Position numbers and translations under genes: made by a program. A stretch of 57,391 bases of DNA from Actinomycetes bacterium (GTDB lineage Bacteria; Actinomycetota; Thermoleophilia; Gaiellales; Gaiellaceae), in NCBI GenBank assembly GCA_025358355.1, contig JANYJX010000045.1, positions 1-57,391 on the forward strand, written 5' to 3'. A model generated the notes under the pieces. The model had not been told where the DNA came from. It saw only the letters and a list, made by a program, of their open reading frames with translations, and searched no databases. Shown here piece after piece: positions 13,612 through 22,622 of this stretch (the first letter of the stretch is position 1; every line of letters starts with the position of its first letter).

Positions 13612-15219
13612 ATGACTAGCTCGGCACAAGTCCAACCAACGCTTCTCGACTATCTCGCGGCCTTGCGGCGCCGGAAGTTCGTGATCATCGGGACAACCGT
13701 CCTCGTCGCCGGCGTCGCGCTCGCTCTGTCTCTGCAGCAGACGAAGGTCTACCGCGCGTCCGCGCAGGTGCTCCTCAGCCGCCAGGATCTGTCGGCGGCG
13801 CTGACGCAGACGCCAGATCCGATCCTCAACAGCGACCCGGCCAGAGTCGCCGCGACGCAGGCAGGGATCGCCAGGCTGCCCGACGTTGCCTCGAGCGCGA
13901 TCGCGCTCGCCAAGATTCGTGGCTACACGGCACTCGGCCTGCTCCAGAACTCATCGGTCAGCGTCGATGCGAACTCCGACCTCGTCACGTTCATCGTCGA
14001 TGACCCGGTGCCAGCCAATGCGGTTCGGCTCGCAACGGCCTACGCAGCCGCGTTTACCGGCTACAGCCTCGAGCTCGCCACCGCGACGCTAAAGCGGGCC
14101 CGAACCGAGCTCGAGCGGAAGGTCGCGGCATTGCAAGCGCAGGGCGACCACACATCGGCGCTGTACCGCGGGTTGCAAGACAAGGTTGAGCTACTACGCA
14201 CGATGGAGCTGCTCCAGAGTCCCGGCACCGTCGTCAAGCGAGCCGACGGCACTGACCTGGTGAGGCCGACGCCGAAGAAGAACGGCATGCTCGGCGCGCT
14301 CTTCGGCCTGGTACTCGGCTGCGGTCTGGCGTTCCTCTGGGAGGCCCTCGACAAGCGCGTCCGTAATGAGGCCGAGGTCGAGAGGCTGCTCGACCTGCCA
14401 TTGCTCTCTCGGCTCCCGCCACCGACGCGCCGGCTGAGCAGCACGCACCAGCTGGCGATGATCGCCGATCCGACCGATATCCAGGCGGAGGCGATCCGCC
14501 GGTTGCGTGTGAACCTCGAGTTCGCGAACCTCGACCTGCACGCGAAGACGATCCTGATCACGAGCTCAGTGCAACAGGAGGGCAAATCGACGACGATCGC
14601 CAACCTCGCCATCGCACTCGCACGAGTCGGTCGTAAGGTCGCTCTCGTCGACCTCGATCTGAGGCGCCCCGCGATCGCCACCTTCTTCGGGATCCCCGGC
14701 ACCGTCGGCGTCACGGACGTCGCGCTCGGGAACATTCCGCTCGAGAAGGCAGTCGTGCGGATCGCGCTCGGGAACATCCCGCCGTCGAACGGCTCCGGCC
14801 CTTCGCACGGCTCGAAATCGACCGGCGGCTCTCTCGTCGTCCTGCCCGCCGGCGAGCTGCCGGGCAACCCCGGCGAGTTCGTCGGCACGGCTGCGCTCGA
14901 ACGACTGATCGCCGAGCTCCGCGACAACTACGACATCGTCCTGATTGACGCACCACCGATGGGAGTCGTCGGCGACGCCATGACGCTGTCTGCTCGAGTT
15001 GACGCGTTCGTCGTCGTCGCGCGCCTCGGCGTGGTCGACAAGAAGACGCTCGAAGATCTCGCGCGCGAGCTCAATGCGAGCCCGACGCCGAAGCTCGGGT
15101 TCGTCCTCACCGGTGCCGCTCGGAACGACGCCTACGGTGCCGGGTACTACGGCTACCGCGGTGGACATCCGGAGGAACCGGAGCGGCCACGTGGGCGCCG
15201 AGCGACCTCGGCCGTCTAA
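13612..15219 (+). CDS. Wzz-type chain-length protein fused to BY-kinase
   Basis: 535-residue polysaccharide co-polymerase/tyrosine autokinase. It has a Wzz domain with TM1 at about 22-41 and TM2 at about 225-245, flanking a mostly helical extracytoplasmic part. The cytoplasmic kinase domain has Walker A QQEGKSTT (321-328), Walker A' VALVDLDLR (343-351) and Walker B VLIDAPP (443-449). A C-terminal tyrosine cluster (Tyr508, 512, 513, 515) is the likely autophosphorylation site. It controls export and length of a surface polysaccharide. A short duplication of ALGNIP occurs at 371-376 and 385-390. Confidence 0.9.
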   Translation: MTSSAQVQPTLLDYLAALRRRKFVIIGTTVLVAGVALALSLQQTKVYRASAQVLLSRQDLSAALTQTPDPILNSDPARVAATQAGIARLPDVASSAIALAKIRGYTALGLLQNSSVSVDANSDLVTFIVDDPVPANAVRLATAYAAAFTGYSLELATATLKRARTELERKVAALQAQGDHTSALYRGLQDKVELLRTMELLQSPGTVVKRADGTDLVRPTPKKNGMLGALFGLVLGCGLAFLWEALDKRVRNEAEVERLLDLPLLSRLPPPTRRLSSTHQLAMIADPTDIQAEAIRRLRVNLEFANLDLHAKTILITSSVQQEGKSTTIANLAIALARVGRKVALVDLDLRRPAIATFFGIPGTVGVTDVALGNIPLEKAVVRIALGNIPPSNGSGPSHGSKSTGGSLVVLPAGELPGNPGEFVGTAALERLIAELRDNYDIVLIDAPPMGVVGDAMTLSARVDAFVVVARLGVVDKKTLEDLARELNASPTPKLGFVLTGAARNDAYGAGYYGYRGGHPEEPERPRGRRATSAV

Positions 15220-15229
15220 GAGCCAGCAA

Positions 15230-17185
15230 GTGAGTAGTGTCGCGACGCCGAACGATGGTGATGATCCCGTCGATGGACTGACCGGGCACGTGTTCCAGCC
15301 GGGTCGCATCCGTGGCGGAACGGGCGCGGCGGTGCTCGTCGCCTCGGGGCTCGTGGCGCTCGTCGCCGCTCAAGGGGGCTACTTCGCCAACTCGTGGGGC
15401 TGGAGCGCAACCGGTTTCCTCTGGGTTATCGGGATCTGGCTCGTCGCGCGAGGAAAGACCGACGCGGGCAAGCTGGACATGATGTTCCTCGGGCTCCTCG
15501 CGCTGCTCGGGATCTGGATCGGGCTCTCGACGATCTGGTCGGTCAATCCCGCTGCAACCGTGCTAGAGGTCGAACGCGTTCTCGTCCTGATCGGCGGTTG
15601 CGCAGCGCTCCTCGCGCTCGCCCACCGGGACATCGTCCCTCGGCTGACACTCGGAATCCTGACGGCGATCACACTGATCGCGACGTACAGCCTCGCGACC
15701 CGGCTCCTGCCCGACCGCTTCGGCACCTACGACCCGGTTGCGGTCTACCGCCTCGCCGCGCCGATCGGCTACTGGAACGGGCTCGGGATCTTCGCCGTCC
15801 TTGGCATTCTCGTGAGCCTGGCGCTTGTCGTCGCCGACGAGACGGCCGTTGCCGGTCGAGTGCTGGCAGGTGCATCGCTCGTCGTGCTCCCAGTGGCACT
15901 TTTCTTCACCTACAGCCGTGCAGGTTGGGTCGCTCTGACCTTCGGCTTGGCGGTCACGATCACCGTGTCGGACCGCCGCCTCAAAACCATCGCTGCGGCC
16001 GCCGTCATCGCGCCGGGAGCTGCCGTCGGCGTCCTCATCGCGTCGCGGACGACAGCGCTCACACATCAGCAGGTCGCACTCGCCACAGTTGTCCACGCGG
16101 GGCACAGGCTCGCGATCGTCCTATTCGTCCTGGCGCTCGTGACGATCGGTCTCGCGCTCACGCTCGCAACGGCCGCAGATCGCATCAACGTCGGAACGAC
16201 AGCGAGGAGAGTCGTCGGTGGCAGCCTCGTCGTGCTCGCCGCCCTGGTCGTCGTGGCCGGGCTCGTCCACGTCGGCGGCCCGGCGACGATCGTGCGGAAG
16301 GGCTACCGATCGTTCACGTCACCGCCGCCACGGAAGACCGCCAACCTCAACTCCCGGCTGTTGAACCTCTCCGGCAATGGCCGAAGCGAGCTATGGAAAT
16401 ACGCGTGGAAGGAAGCACGCGCCCATCCGCTCGTCGGCAGCGGTGCCGGCTCGTTCGAGCGCGACTGGCAGCAGAATCCGACGGCCACCCTCAAGGTACG
16501 CGACGCGCACAGCCTGTACCTCGAGGCGCTCGCCGAGATCGGGCCTATCGGCCTTGCGCTGCTCGCAGGTGCTCTTTGCATCCCAATCATCGCCGGCTTT
16601 CGACGCCGGAAAAACACCCTCGTGCCTGCGCTGCTCGGCGCCTACGCCGCCTTCCTCCTGCATGCAGGCGTCGACTGGGATTGGGAGCTCGCCGGCGTAA
16701 CGTTGACCGCGCTGCTGATCGGCTGTCTCCTGTTGGCGACGAACCGCCCGGATCGCGAGATCGCCCTTGGCCCCCGGCTTCGCTACGGCGGCGTCGGGAT
16801 CGCTGTCGTCCTCGCGGCCGGCGCAGCGGCCGGTCTCCTGGGAAATCTCCCGCTCGGGCGATCGCACGACGACACGGCGGCGGGACGCTATGCCCACGCA
16901 CTGACCGAAGCCGTAAAGGCGGAGCGCTGGATGCCCTGGTCGCCCGCGCCATGGATCGCTGCAGGCGAGGCCGAAATCGCGCTCGGAGACCGGGCGGCTG
17001 CTCTCGTCAGCCTTCGCCGCGCTGCAGCGAAAGACGACCGAGAGTGGCGCATCTGGCTGGACATCGCTCTCGCCTCGCGTGGGCAGGCTCGCGCGCAGGC
17101 ACTCGCGAAAGCGACGAGCCTCTACCCGCAGAGCGCCGAGATCGCCGACGTGGTCGCGACGCTGGCCGCGAACCCCGGCCGCTGA
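15230..17185 (+). CDS. O-antigen ligase/polymerase (Wzy/WaaL-like) with C-terminal TPR
   Basis: About 651-residue polytopic inner-membrane protein with ten or more hydrophobic segments. The Wzy_C/WaaL signature region includes WKYAWKEARAHPLVGSGAGSF followed by DAHSLYLEALAEIGPIG. The C-terminal 100 residues are soluble and TPR-like (AALVSLRRAAAKDDREW). It would polymerise repeat units or ligate glycan to an acceptor on the outer face of the membrane. GTG at 15230 is chosen because it follows the BY-kinase stop by 10 bp; earlier in-frame starts lie within the kinase gene. Confidence 0.85.
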   Translation: MSSVATPNDGDDPVDGLTGHVFQPGRIRGGTGAAVLVASGLVALVAAQGGYFANSWGWSATGFLWVIGIWLVARGKTDAGKLDMMFLGLLALLGIWIGLSTIWSVNPAATVLEVERVLVLIGGCAALLALAHRDIVPRLTLGILTAITLIATYSLATRLLPDRFGTYDPVAVYRLAAPIGYWNGLGIFAVLGILVSLALVVADETAVAGRVLAGASLVVLPVALFFTYSRAGWVALTFGLAVTITVSDRRLKTIAAAAVIAPGAAVGVLIASRTTALTHQQVALATVVHAGHRLAIVLFVLALVTIGLALTLATAADRINVGTTARRVVGGSLVVLAALVVVAGLVHVGGPATIVRKGYRSFTSPPPRKTANLNSRLLNLSGNGRSELWKYAWKEARAHPLVGSGAGSFERDWQQNPTATLKVRDAHSLYLEALAEIGPIGLALLAGALCIPIIAGFRRRKNTLVPALLGAYAAFLLHAGVDWDWELAGVTLTALLIGCLLLATNRPDREIALGPRLRYGGVGIAVVLAAGAAAGLLGNLPLGRSHDDTAAGRYAHALTEAVKAERWMPWSPAPWIAAGEAEIALGDRAAALVSLRRAAAKDDREWRIWLDIALASRGQARAQALAKATSLYPQSAEIADVVATLAANPGR

Positions 17186-17255
17186 TCCGGCCGCGCGGTC
17201 GGGAACGCGCCTCGTCTAGACTCGCCAACGGTTTCGATCCAGGGGAGGATCAGAG

Positions 17256-19127
17256 GTGCAGCGATTCCGCGGAGCCGTCGGCCTGCTCGTTGCCGTTGGA
17301 ATTGCCATCGGCGTAGCGGCCAGCGGCGTGCGAGCAAACCCATCAGTTTCAGCCGTCGTCCATGTCGAGCGAGGATGCGCGCCCGGCACGCCGCTAGCTG
17401 GTGTCGCGGTCACACTTCGCGGCGCCGGCGGCACACGTCTTTCGGCCGAGCTCTTCGGCAGCGGGCCGAGCGGAGCCGTTCTCATTGGGCAATCGGCCGC
17501 AGCCTTGTGCGAGACCGCGCGAATCAACGTGAACGTCCTGACTGGGCTGGCAGCGAACGGCATTCGCACGCTGGTCGTTCGACGCCGAACGCCGCCAGCG
17601 AGCGCCAAGCTCGAACTTGGTGATGTGCGCGCAGCGATCGGCGCGCTGCGGCGCCGCGGCGCCCATCGCATCGCAGTGATCGGCGAAGCGGTCAGCGGCG
17701 TGCTCGCTCTCGGAGCCGCCCCCGCCGCTCGCGGAAGCCTGACCGCGGTCGTCGCGCTCTCCGGCCCGGGCGGCTCGCCATTCCTCCCAGCCGCGCTAAA
17801 CGCCGTCGGCAAACTCCATGCGCCGCTCCTGCTGGTGGCTGACCAAGGGAACGCCGCGGCGGTTTCGAGCGCCAGGAAGCTGCTCGCCACGGCGCCTGGC
17901 CCCGACAATCAGCTCGCGCTCGTTCCCACAGCTGGGCGATCGTCGTTGCTCGATCCACGTCGAGGGCCACCTGCGACGGCGCTCGCGAAGCGGATCGTCG
18001 ACTTCGTGGCCGAGTCGACCCACCTCCCGCCCGCCACGACGCGCGGCACGGCTATCTCTCGCCTTGGCCCATCGTTTCGCACCGCCACCGGCTACGACCG
18101 CTACTCGTATGTCGTCGTCGGGATCGGTGATGCCGAAGCGGCCGGCAAGCTGCGGGCGAGGTCGCTCGTCTACATGTCCGGGACGAGCGTCCAACCGAGA
18201 TTCTTCACCGGAGTCACCGTCGACGAAGCGCATCGCCACGACTGGCTACTCAAGGACGCGGTGGGCAAGTACATGATGAACGCGAAGTACGGCGCCTTCA
18301 TCGGCGACCTCGGCAACCCGAGCTACCAGGCGCGGTGGGCAGCCAACGTGATCCGCTTCCTTCGTGCGAATCACAATGACGGCGTCTTCATCGACGACGT
18401 GATCGCCGACGCGCCGTCGCTGACGGGAGGCGCGTACCCGGCGAAGTATCCGAACCAGGCCGCCTGGGAGGATGCCCAGGTCGCGTTCATCACTGCCGTC
18501 GGCGGCAAGCTCAAGGCACGCGGCTTCTACGTGGTCGCCGAGTCCGTCGGGTACGTGGCCGGCGACCCTCGGAGCAACAGCGGCGAGCTCACAGCGCGGT
18601 TCTGGCAACGGCTTGCGCCGGGCCTCAACGGCCTGTGGTCGGAGTACTGGCTCGAGCTGCCAACCGACATCAGGGCACTCAGGGCCGCCGGGACGGCCGA
18701 CTGGACGCAGTTCTGGTCCGGGTGGCAAGGCCTCGTCAGCGTTGCGCAGAACGCCGGCGTCGATTTCTTCGCCGAGATGTACGGCTCCGGGACGAACGTC
18801 GCCGTGATGCGCTACGGCAAGGCTTCGTTCCTGCTCGATTGGGATGGACGCGGCGGCGGGTTCGCCTACACGCCCGAGAACGGGACGGCCGACCCGTGGA
18901 ACAAGGAATGGATGCTGAATATCGGCCGCCCGGCGGGTGCGAAGTACCGCGTCGGCGTGGGTTGGCGTCGCGAGTACACGAACGGCACGACCATGGTCAA
19001 TCCGAGCCTGACCACGCCCCAGGTGTACGCGCTCGGCTCCACCTACTTCCAGCCCGATGGCACACCGACCTCGACCGTGACAGTCGCCCCGACGACCGCC
19101 TTGACCCTTCGCCGAGCGCAGCCCTGA
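17256..19127 (+). CDS. Secreted two-domain protein: alpha/beta-hydrolase-like plus GHL15-like domain
   Basis: 623-residue exported protein with an N-terminal signal (residues about 1-28). Residues about 35-265 resemble an alpha/beta-hydrolase (a VALSGPGG turn and a LLLVADQG strand), but I cannot see a clean catalytic triad. Residues about 280-600 match putative glycoside hydrolases of the GHL15 type: YSYVVVGIGDAEAAG, FIGDLGNP, FIDDVIAD, YPAKYPNQAAWE and FFAEMYGSG. A paralogue of this second domain is encoded at 26236. AGGGGAGG precedes the ATG. Secreted hydrolases in such loci may trim or transfer the locus glycan. Confidence 0.75.
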   Translation: MQRFRGAVGLLVAVGIAIGVAASGVRANPSVSAVVHVERGCAPGTPLAGVAVTLRGAGGTRLSAELFGSGPSGAVLIGQSAAALCETARINVNVLTGLAANGIRTLVVRRRTPPASAKLELGDVRAAIGALRRRGAHRIAVIGEAVSGVLALGAAPAARGSLTAVVALSGPGGSPFLPAALNAVGKLHAPLLLVADQGNAAAVSSARKLLATAPGPDNQLALVPTAGRSSLLDPRRGPPATALAKRIVDFVAESTHLPPATTRGTAISRLGPSFRTATGYDRYSYVVVGIGDAEAAGKLRARSLVYMSGTSVQPRFFTGVTVDEAHRHDWLLKDAVGKYMMNAKYGAFIGDLGNPSYQARWAANVIRFLRANHNDGVFIDDVIADAPSLTGGAYPAKYPNQAAWEDAQVAFITAVGGKLKARGFYVVAESVGYVAGDPRSNSGELTARFWQRLAPGLNGLWSEYWLELPTDIRALRAAGTADWTQFWSGWQGLVSVAQNAGVDFFAEMYGSGTNVAVMRYGKASFLLDWDGRGGGFAYTPENGTADPWNKEWMLNIGRPAGAKYRVGVGWRREYTNGTTMVNPSLTTPQVYALGSTYFQPDGTPTSTVTVAPTTALTLRRAQP

Positions 19128-19160
19128 GACGCGTTCGCATTTTGCGGACCGACGAGTAAA

Positions 19161-19712
19161 GTGAGGCAGATGCCCTTCCGCGACCCTCTTTCTGACCCGG
19201 CAGCAGCCGTTCGACGCGTCTACTCGTACGTTGCCTACCGCCTCGGCGACGGGCCCGACGCCGAAGACGTAACGAGTTCGGTCATCGAGCGGGCACTCCG
19301 GTACAGGTCGAGCTACGACAAGCGCCGCGGCAAGCCTGAGAGCTGGCTCCTGGGGATCGCTCGCACCTGCGTCGACGACGCGCTCCGGCAGCGTGTATCG
19401 CGCACGGATCCACTCGACGAGACGATTGCCGCCGGTGAGGTCGAGTCGGACGCACTCGAGCGCCTCGCGGTCGGTGGCGCGGTCGCCCGCCTCGACGAGC
19501 GCGATCGCGAGTTGATCGCGCTCCGCTACGGTGCCGACCTCTCGACGCGCGAGATCGCTGCTGTGCTCGATATGAAGCCGAACGCGGTCGATGTCGCTCT
19601 GCATCGCTGCCGCGCTCGTTTGCGCGGTGAGCTCGAGGCAACCGGCTATGGCGACGGCAAGCTCTCGCCAGCCCAAGTCGTCTCTGCTGTGACTCCGCAT
19701 CCGACTCCCTGA
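19161..19712 (+). CDS. ECF-type RNA polymerase sigma factor
   Basis: 183-residue sigma-70 family protein with region 2 (YRLGDGPDAEDVTSSVIERALR, then SWLLGIARTCVDD) and region 4 (LDERDRELIALRYGADLSTREIAAVL, then a helix-turn-helix ending VALHRCRARLRGEL). No anti-sigma gene is next to it. Its position between secreted-hydrolase and polysaccharide genes suggests local control of the surface-glycan locus, though nothing in the sequence proves the regulon. Start is GTG at 19161 or ATG at 19170. Confidence 0.85.
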   Translation: MRQMPFRDPLSDPAAAVRRVYSYVAYRLGDGPDAEDVTSSVIERALRYRSSYDKRRGKPESWLLGIARTCVDDALRQRVSRTDPLDETIAAGEVESDALERLAVGGAVARLDERDRELIALRYGADLSTREIAAVLDMKPNAVDVALHRCRARLRGELEATGYGDGKLSPAQVVSAVTPHPTP

Positions 19713-19928
19713 GGCGCGATTCCAGTAGCGACGGCTGTTCGCCGACCGATCAGGCGGAAAGCGGGTCGACAAGCGAGGAAAGCCCACTAGAGTAGGAATG
19801 AAGATGGCCTTCGCCACGCCACCCGCTTGCCCGGCGTCGCTGTCGGACATGTCCGCGTCGACCCGCCCCTCCGCTCAGCGGAGCCGCGATGCCTGCGCAC
19901 TCCCAGTGTTCCACCGGTGGGGGTCCGC
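19713..19928 (+). other. Intergenic region before the sugar-transferase operon
   Basis: 216 bp without a convincing gene. The frame of the downstream gene stays open to a TTG at 19827, but the upstream residues look non-conserved. This is the natural place for the promoter of the 19.9-24.4 kb operon; no clear -35/-10 pair was identified. Confidence 0.4.
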
Positions 19929-21443
19929 ATGAGCGCCCCCGACTCTGTCCCGGCGGCGGGATTCGGTGTGGATGTCGGCTTCGTCCGCGAGCTCGGGCAG
20001 ATCGCCCCTTCTCCCGCACGCAGCCGCCGCGGGCCGCTGCTGCACCGCGCGCTGATGACAGCTGACTTCGGCGGGCTCATGATCGCGTTCGCGATCGCCC
20101 TGGTCGTCGCGCGCCACGGGCAGGTACACGTCACAACCACCGATCTTCTCGTCGGCGCGACGATGCTCACGGGCTGGGCTCTCGCCGCTCCGCTATTCGG
20201 CCTCTACGGTCGCGACGAGCGCAGACCCGATCACTCGACACTCGACGATCTCGGCCCCCTTTTCAACGCCCTCACAGCCCTGACCTGGATCACGGTCATC
20301 GTCGCCAACCTTTCCGACGCCGCGGGCTGGTCACTCGAGTCCGCGTTTGCCTTCTGGGTCAGCGGCTTCGTGCTGATCGCGCCAGCACGCGCCGTTGCGA
20401 GGACGATCGCCCGACGCAACGCGGGCTATATAGAGAACGCAATCATCGTCGGCGCCGGCGATGTCGGCCAGCTCGTCGGCCGGAAGTTCCAGCAGCATCC
20501 GGAGTTCGGCATCAAGCTCGTCGGCTTCGTGGACTCGGAGCCGAAGGATCTGCGCACCGATCTCGACGAGATCCCGCTGCTCGGCGGGCTCGAGGAGATC
20601 GTCGACGTTGTGCGGCGCCACGACGTGCAGCGGGTCGTCGTCGCATTCTCGAACGACAGCCACGGCACGTTGCTCGACCTCGTCCATTCGCTCCGTGACC
20701 TCGATGTCGAGATCGATGTTGTGCCGCGCCTGTTCGAGGCGGTCGGGCCGGCTGTCGGGATTCACGCAGTCGAGGGACTCGCGCTCGTCGGCCTACCTTC
20801 GATGCGGCCATCGCGAAACGCGCGAATCGTGAAGCGGATCACCGACGTGACCATCGCGAGCATCGCGCTCGCTCTTACAGCCCCGCTCTTCCTGCTGATC
20901 GCGTGGCGCATTCGCCGCGACTCACCCGGGCCGGTCTTTTTCCGGCAGGAGCGACTCGGCGAGCGGATGGAGCCGTTCACGCTGCTGAAGTTCCGGACGA
21001 TGGCTCAGGATGCCGACGACGCGCCGCATCGAGAGTACGTCGCGCAGATCATGGATCTGACTGCGACGCCGACCGACGGCAACCTGTTCAAGCTCGAACG
21101 CCCCGACGCGGTGACGAAGGTCGGCTCGCGACTCCGGCGAACGAGCCTAGACGAGTTGCCGCAGCTGATCAACGTGATCCGCGGCGAGATGTCCATCGTC
21201 GGGCCGCGTCCGTGCCTCCAGTACGAGACCGAACTCTTCGAGCCGCAGCATTTCGATCGATTCCTGATGCCAGCCGGCATGACCGGCCTGTGGCAGGTGG
21301 AGGCGCGTGCGCGTTCGACGTTCAAGGAAGCCCTCGACCTCGATGCTGCATACGCCCGAAACTGGTCTCTCTTCCTCGATATCTGGCTCATCGCCCGTAC
21401 TCCCATGTCGTTGATCCGCGGCAATGAGAGTGGGACGATTTGA
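19929..21443 (+). CDS. Undecaprenyl-phosphate sugar-1-phosphate transferase (initiating PGT)
   Basis: 504-residue polyisoprenyl-phosphate hexose-1-phosphate transferase of the WbaP/WcaJ type. The N-terminal half has several transmembrane segments and a nucleotide-binding-like domain (AIIVGAGDVGQLVG). The C-terminal bacterial sugar transferase domain has KRITDVTIASIALALTAPL, LLKFRTM, RRTSLDELPQLINVIRGEMS and IVGPRP, the catalytic signatures. It loads the first sugar phosphate onto the lipid carrier. ATG at 19929 is preferred. Its stop overlaps the TTG start of the next gene. Confidence 0.92.
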   Translation: MSAPDSVPAAGFGVDVGFVRELGQIAPSPARSRRGPLLHRALMTADFGGLMIAFAIALVVARHGQVHVTTTDLLVGATMLTGWALAAPLFGLYGRDERRPDHSTLDDLGPLFNALTALTWITVIVANLSDAAGWSLESAFAFWVSGFVLIAPARAVARTIARRNAGYIENAIIVGAGDVGQLVGRKFQQHPEFGIKLVGFVDSEPKDLRTDLDEIPLLGGLEEIVDVVRRHDVQRVVVAFSNDSHGTLLDLVHSLRDLDVEIDVVPRLFEAVGPAVGIHAVEGLALVGLPSMRPSRNARIVKRITDVTIASIALALTAPLFLLIAWRIRRDSPGPVFFRQERLGERMEPFTLLKFRTMAQDADDAPHREYVAQIMDLTATPTDGNLFKLERPDAVTKVGSRLRRTSLDELPQLINVIRGEMSIVGPRPCLQYETELFEPQHFDRFLMPAGMTGLWQVEARARSTFKEALDLDAAYARNWSLFLDIWLIARTPMSLIRGNESGTI

Positions 21444-22576
21444 CGTCTGACGGTCAACTCGAGATCGGCGTCGTCGGGCTCGGCTACTGGGGACCAAACC
21501 TTGCGCGAAACATCGCCGAGCACCCGCGCGCGAGCTTGCGCTGGCTCTGCGATCTCGATGATGCCGCGCTCTCGACGCTCGTAACGCGCTATCCCGGTGT
21601 GCGAACGACAACGCGTATCGAGGATTTGGAGAACGATCCCGATCTCGACGCGATCGCCATCGTCACCCCGGTTTCGACCCACTATGCGATCGCGGAAAGG
21701 GCACTCGACGCGGGTAAGCACGTCTTTGTCGAGAAGCCACTCGCGACCTCCTCGAGCGAGGCCATCGAGCTGATCAAGCGCGCCAAGAGCGCCAAGCGCG
21801 TCCTCATGCCGGGCCACACGTTCCTCTACAGCCCGCCCGTGATGAAGATCAAGGAGCTGATCGACTCGAACGTGCTCGGCGAGCTGTACTTCATCTCGAT
21901 GAGCCGGGTCAACCTCGGCCTGCATCAGCCGGATGTCAGCGTCGTCTGGGATCTCGGGCCGCACGATTTCTCGATCCTCCGCTACTGGCTCGGCGGTCTG
22001 CCATCGCGTGTCTCCGCGATGACGCGCGACTGCGTCATCGCGGGAACACCGGATGTCGCATTCGTGAACATGCAGTTCGACTCCGGCACGATCGCGCACC
22101 TGGAGCTCTCATGGCTGTCACCGAGCAAGTTGCGGCGTACCGCGATCGTCGGCTCGAACAAGATGGTCGTCTACGACGACTTGAGCAACGAGCCGATCAG
22201 GATCTTCGACTCCGGCGCCGAGCTTCCCGACCCTGAGACGTTTGGCGAGTATCGCCTCTCGTACCGGACGGGCGACATCGTCTCGCCGAAGATCGAGGGC
22301 ACCGAGCCGTTGTCGCTCGAGATCTCGGACTTCTGCGCGGCCGCGCTCGACGGAGGGACGCCGAGATCGTCGGCCGAGCTCGGGCTCGACGTGATCCGCG
22401 CCATTGAAGCGGTGGATCGCTCCCTCGACGCAAACGGCGCTCCGGCGGCTGTCGACGTGAGCAACGCGCCCATCAAGAGCCACCGTCCGCATCCGGGCAA
22501 GCCGAAGCAAGGCCCGCTGCGCGCCGGCCGGACCGGTCACCCCGGCTCGAAGTCGGCGAAGCCCTCGCGCGGCTAG
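21440..22576 (+). CDS. Gfo/Idh/MocA oxidoreductase, WlbA/WbpB-like
   Basis: 378-residue NAD(P)-dependent sugar oxidoreductase. The nucleotide-binding motif is VVGLGYWG (GxGxxG at residues 13-18) and the catalytic EKP motif is at 98-100, with the later DLGPHD segment. The start is TTG at 21440 overlapping the upstream stop. With the hexapeptide acetyltransferase and the DegT aminotransferase encoded 2-3 kb away, it fits the 3-dehydrogenase step in making a 2,3-diacetamido-uronic acid nucleotide sugar. The C-terminal 40 residues are basic and low complexity (KSHRPHPGKPKQ). Confidence 0.85.
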   Translation: MTSDGQLEIGVVGLGYWGPNLARNIAEHPRASLRWLCDLDDAALSTLVTRYPGVRTTTRIEDLENDPDLDAIAIVTPVSTHYAIAERALDAGKHVFVEKPLATSSSEAIELIKRAKSAKRVLMPGHTFLYSPPVMKIKELIDSNVLGELYFISMSRVNLGLHQPDVSVVWDLGPHDFSILRYWLGGLPSRVSAMTRDCVIAGTPDVAFVNMQFDSGTIAHLELSWLSPSKLRRTAIVGSNKMVVYDDLSNEPIRIFDSGAELPDPETFGEYRLSYRTGDIVSPKIEGTEPLSLEISDFCAAALDGGTPRSSAELGLDVIRAIEAVDRSLDANGAPAAVDVSNAPIKSHRPHPGKPKQGPLRAGRTGHPGSKSAKPSRG

Positions 22577-22622
22577 CCCGTCCGTTCTCGGCACGCTGCC
22601 CGGCTAGAGTCGAATCCCGGCG

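Noticed and set aside
15394-17316. 640-codon plus-strand frame overlapping the Wzy-like gene
   Set aside because: Arg/Pro-rich shadow of the membrane protein gene.
18246-19850. 534-codon minus-strand frame opposite the GHL15 and sigma-factor genes
   Set aside because: Composition is Arg/Val/Glu-rich without motifs; the opposite strand carries recognisable domains.
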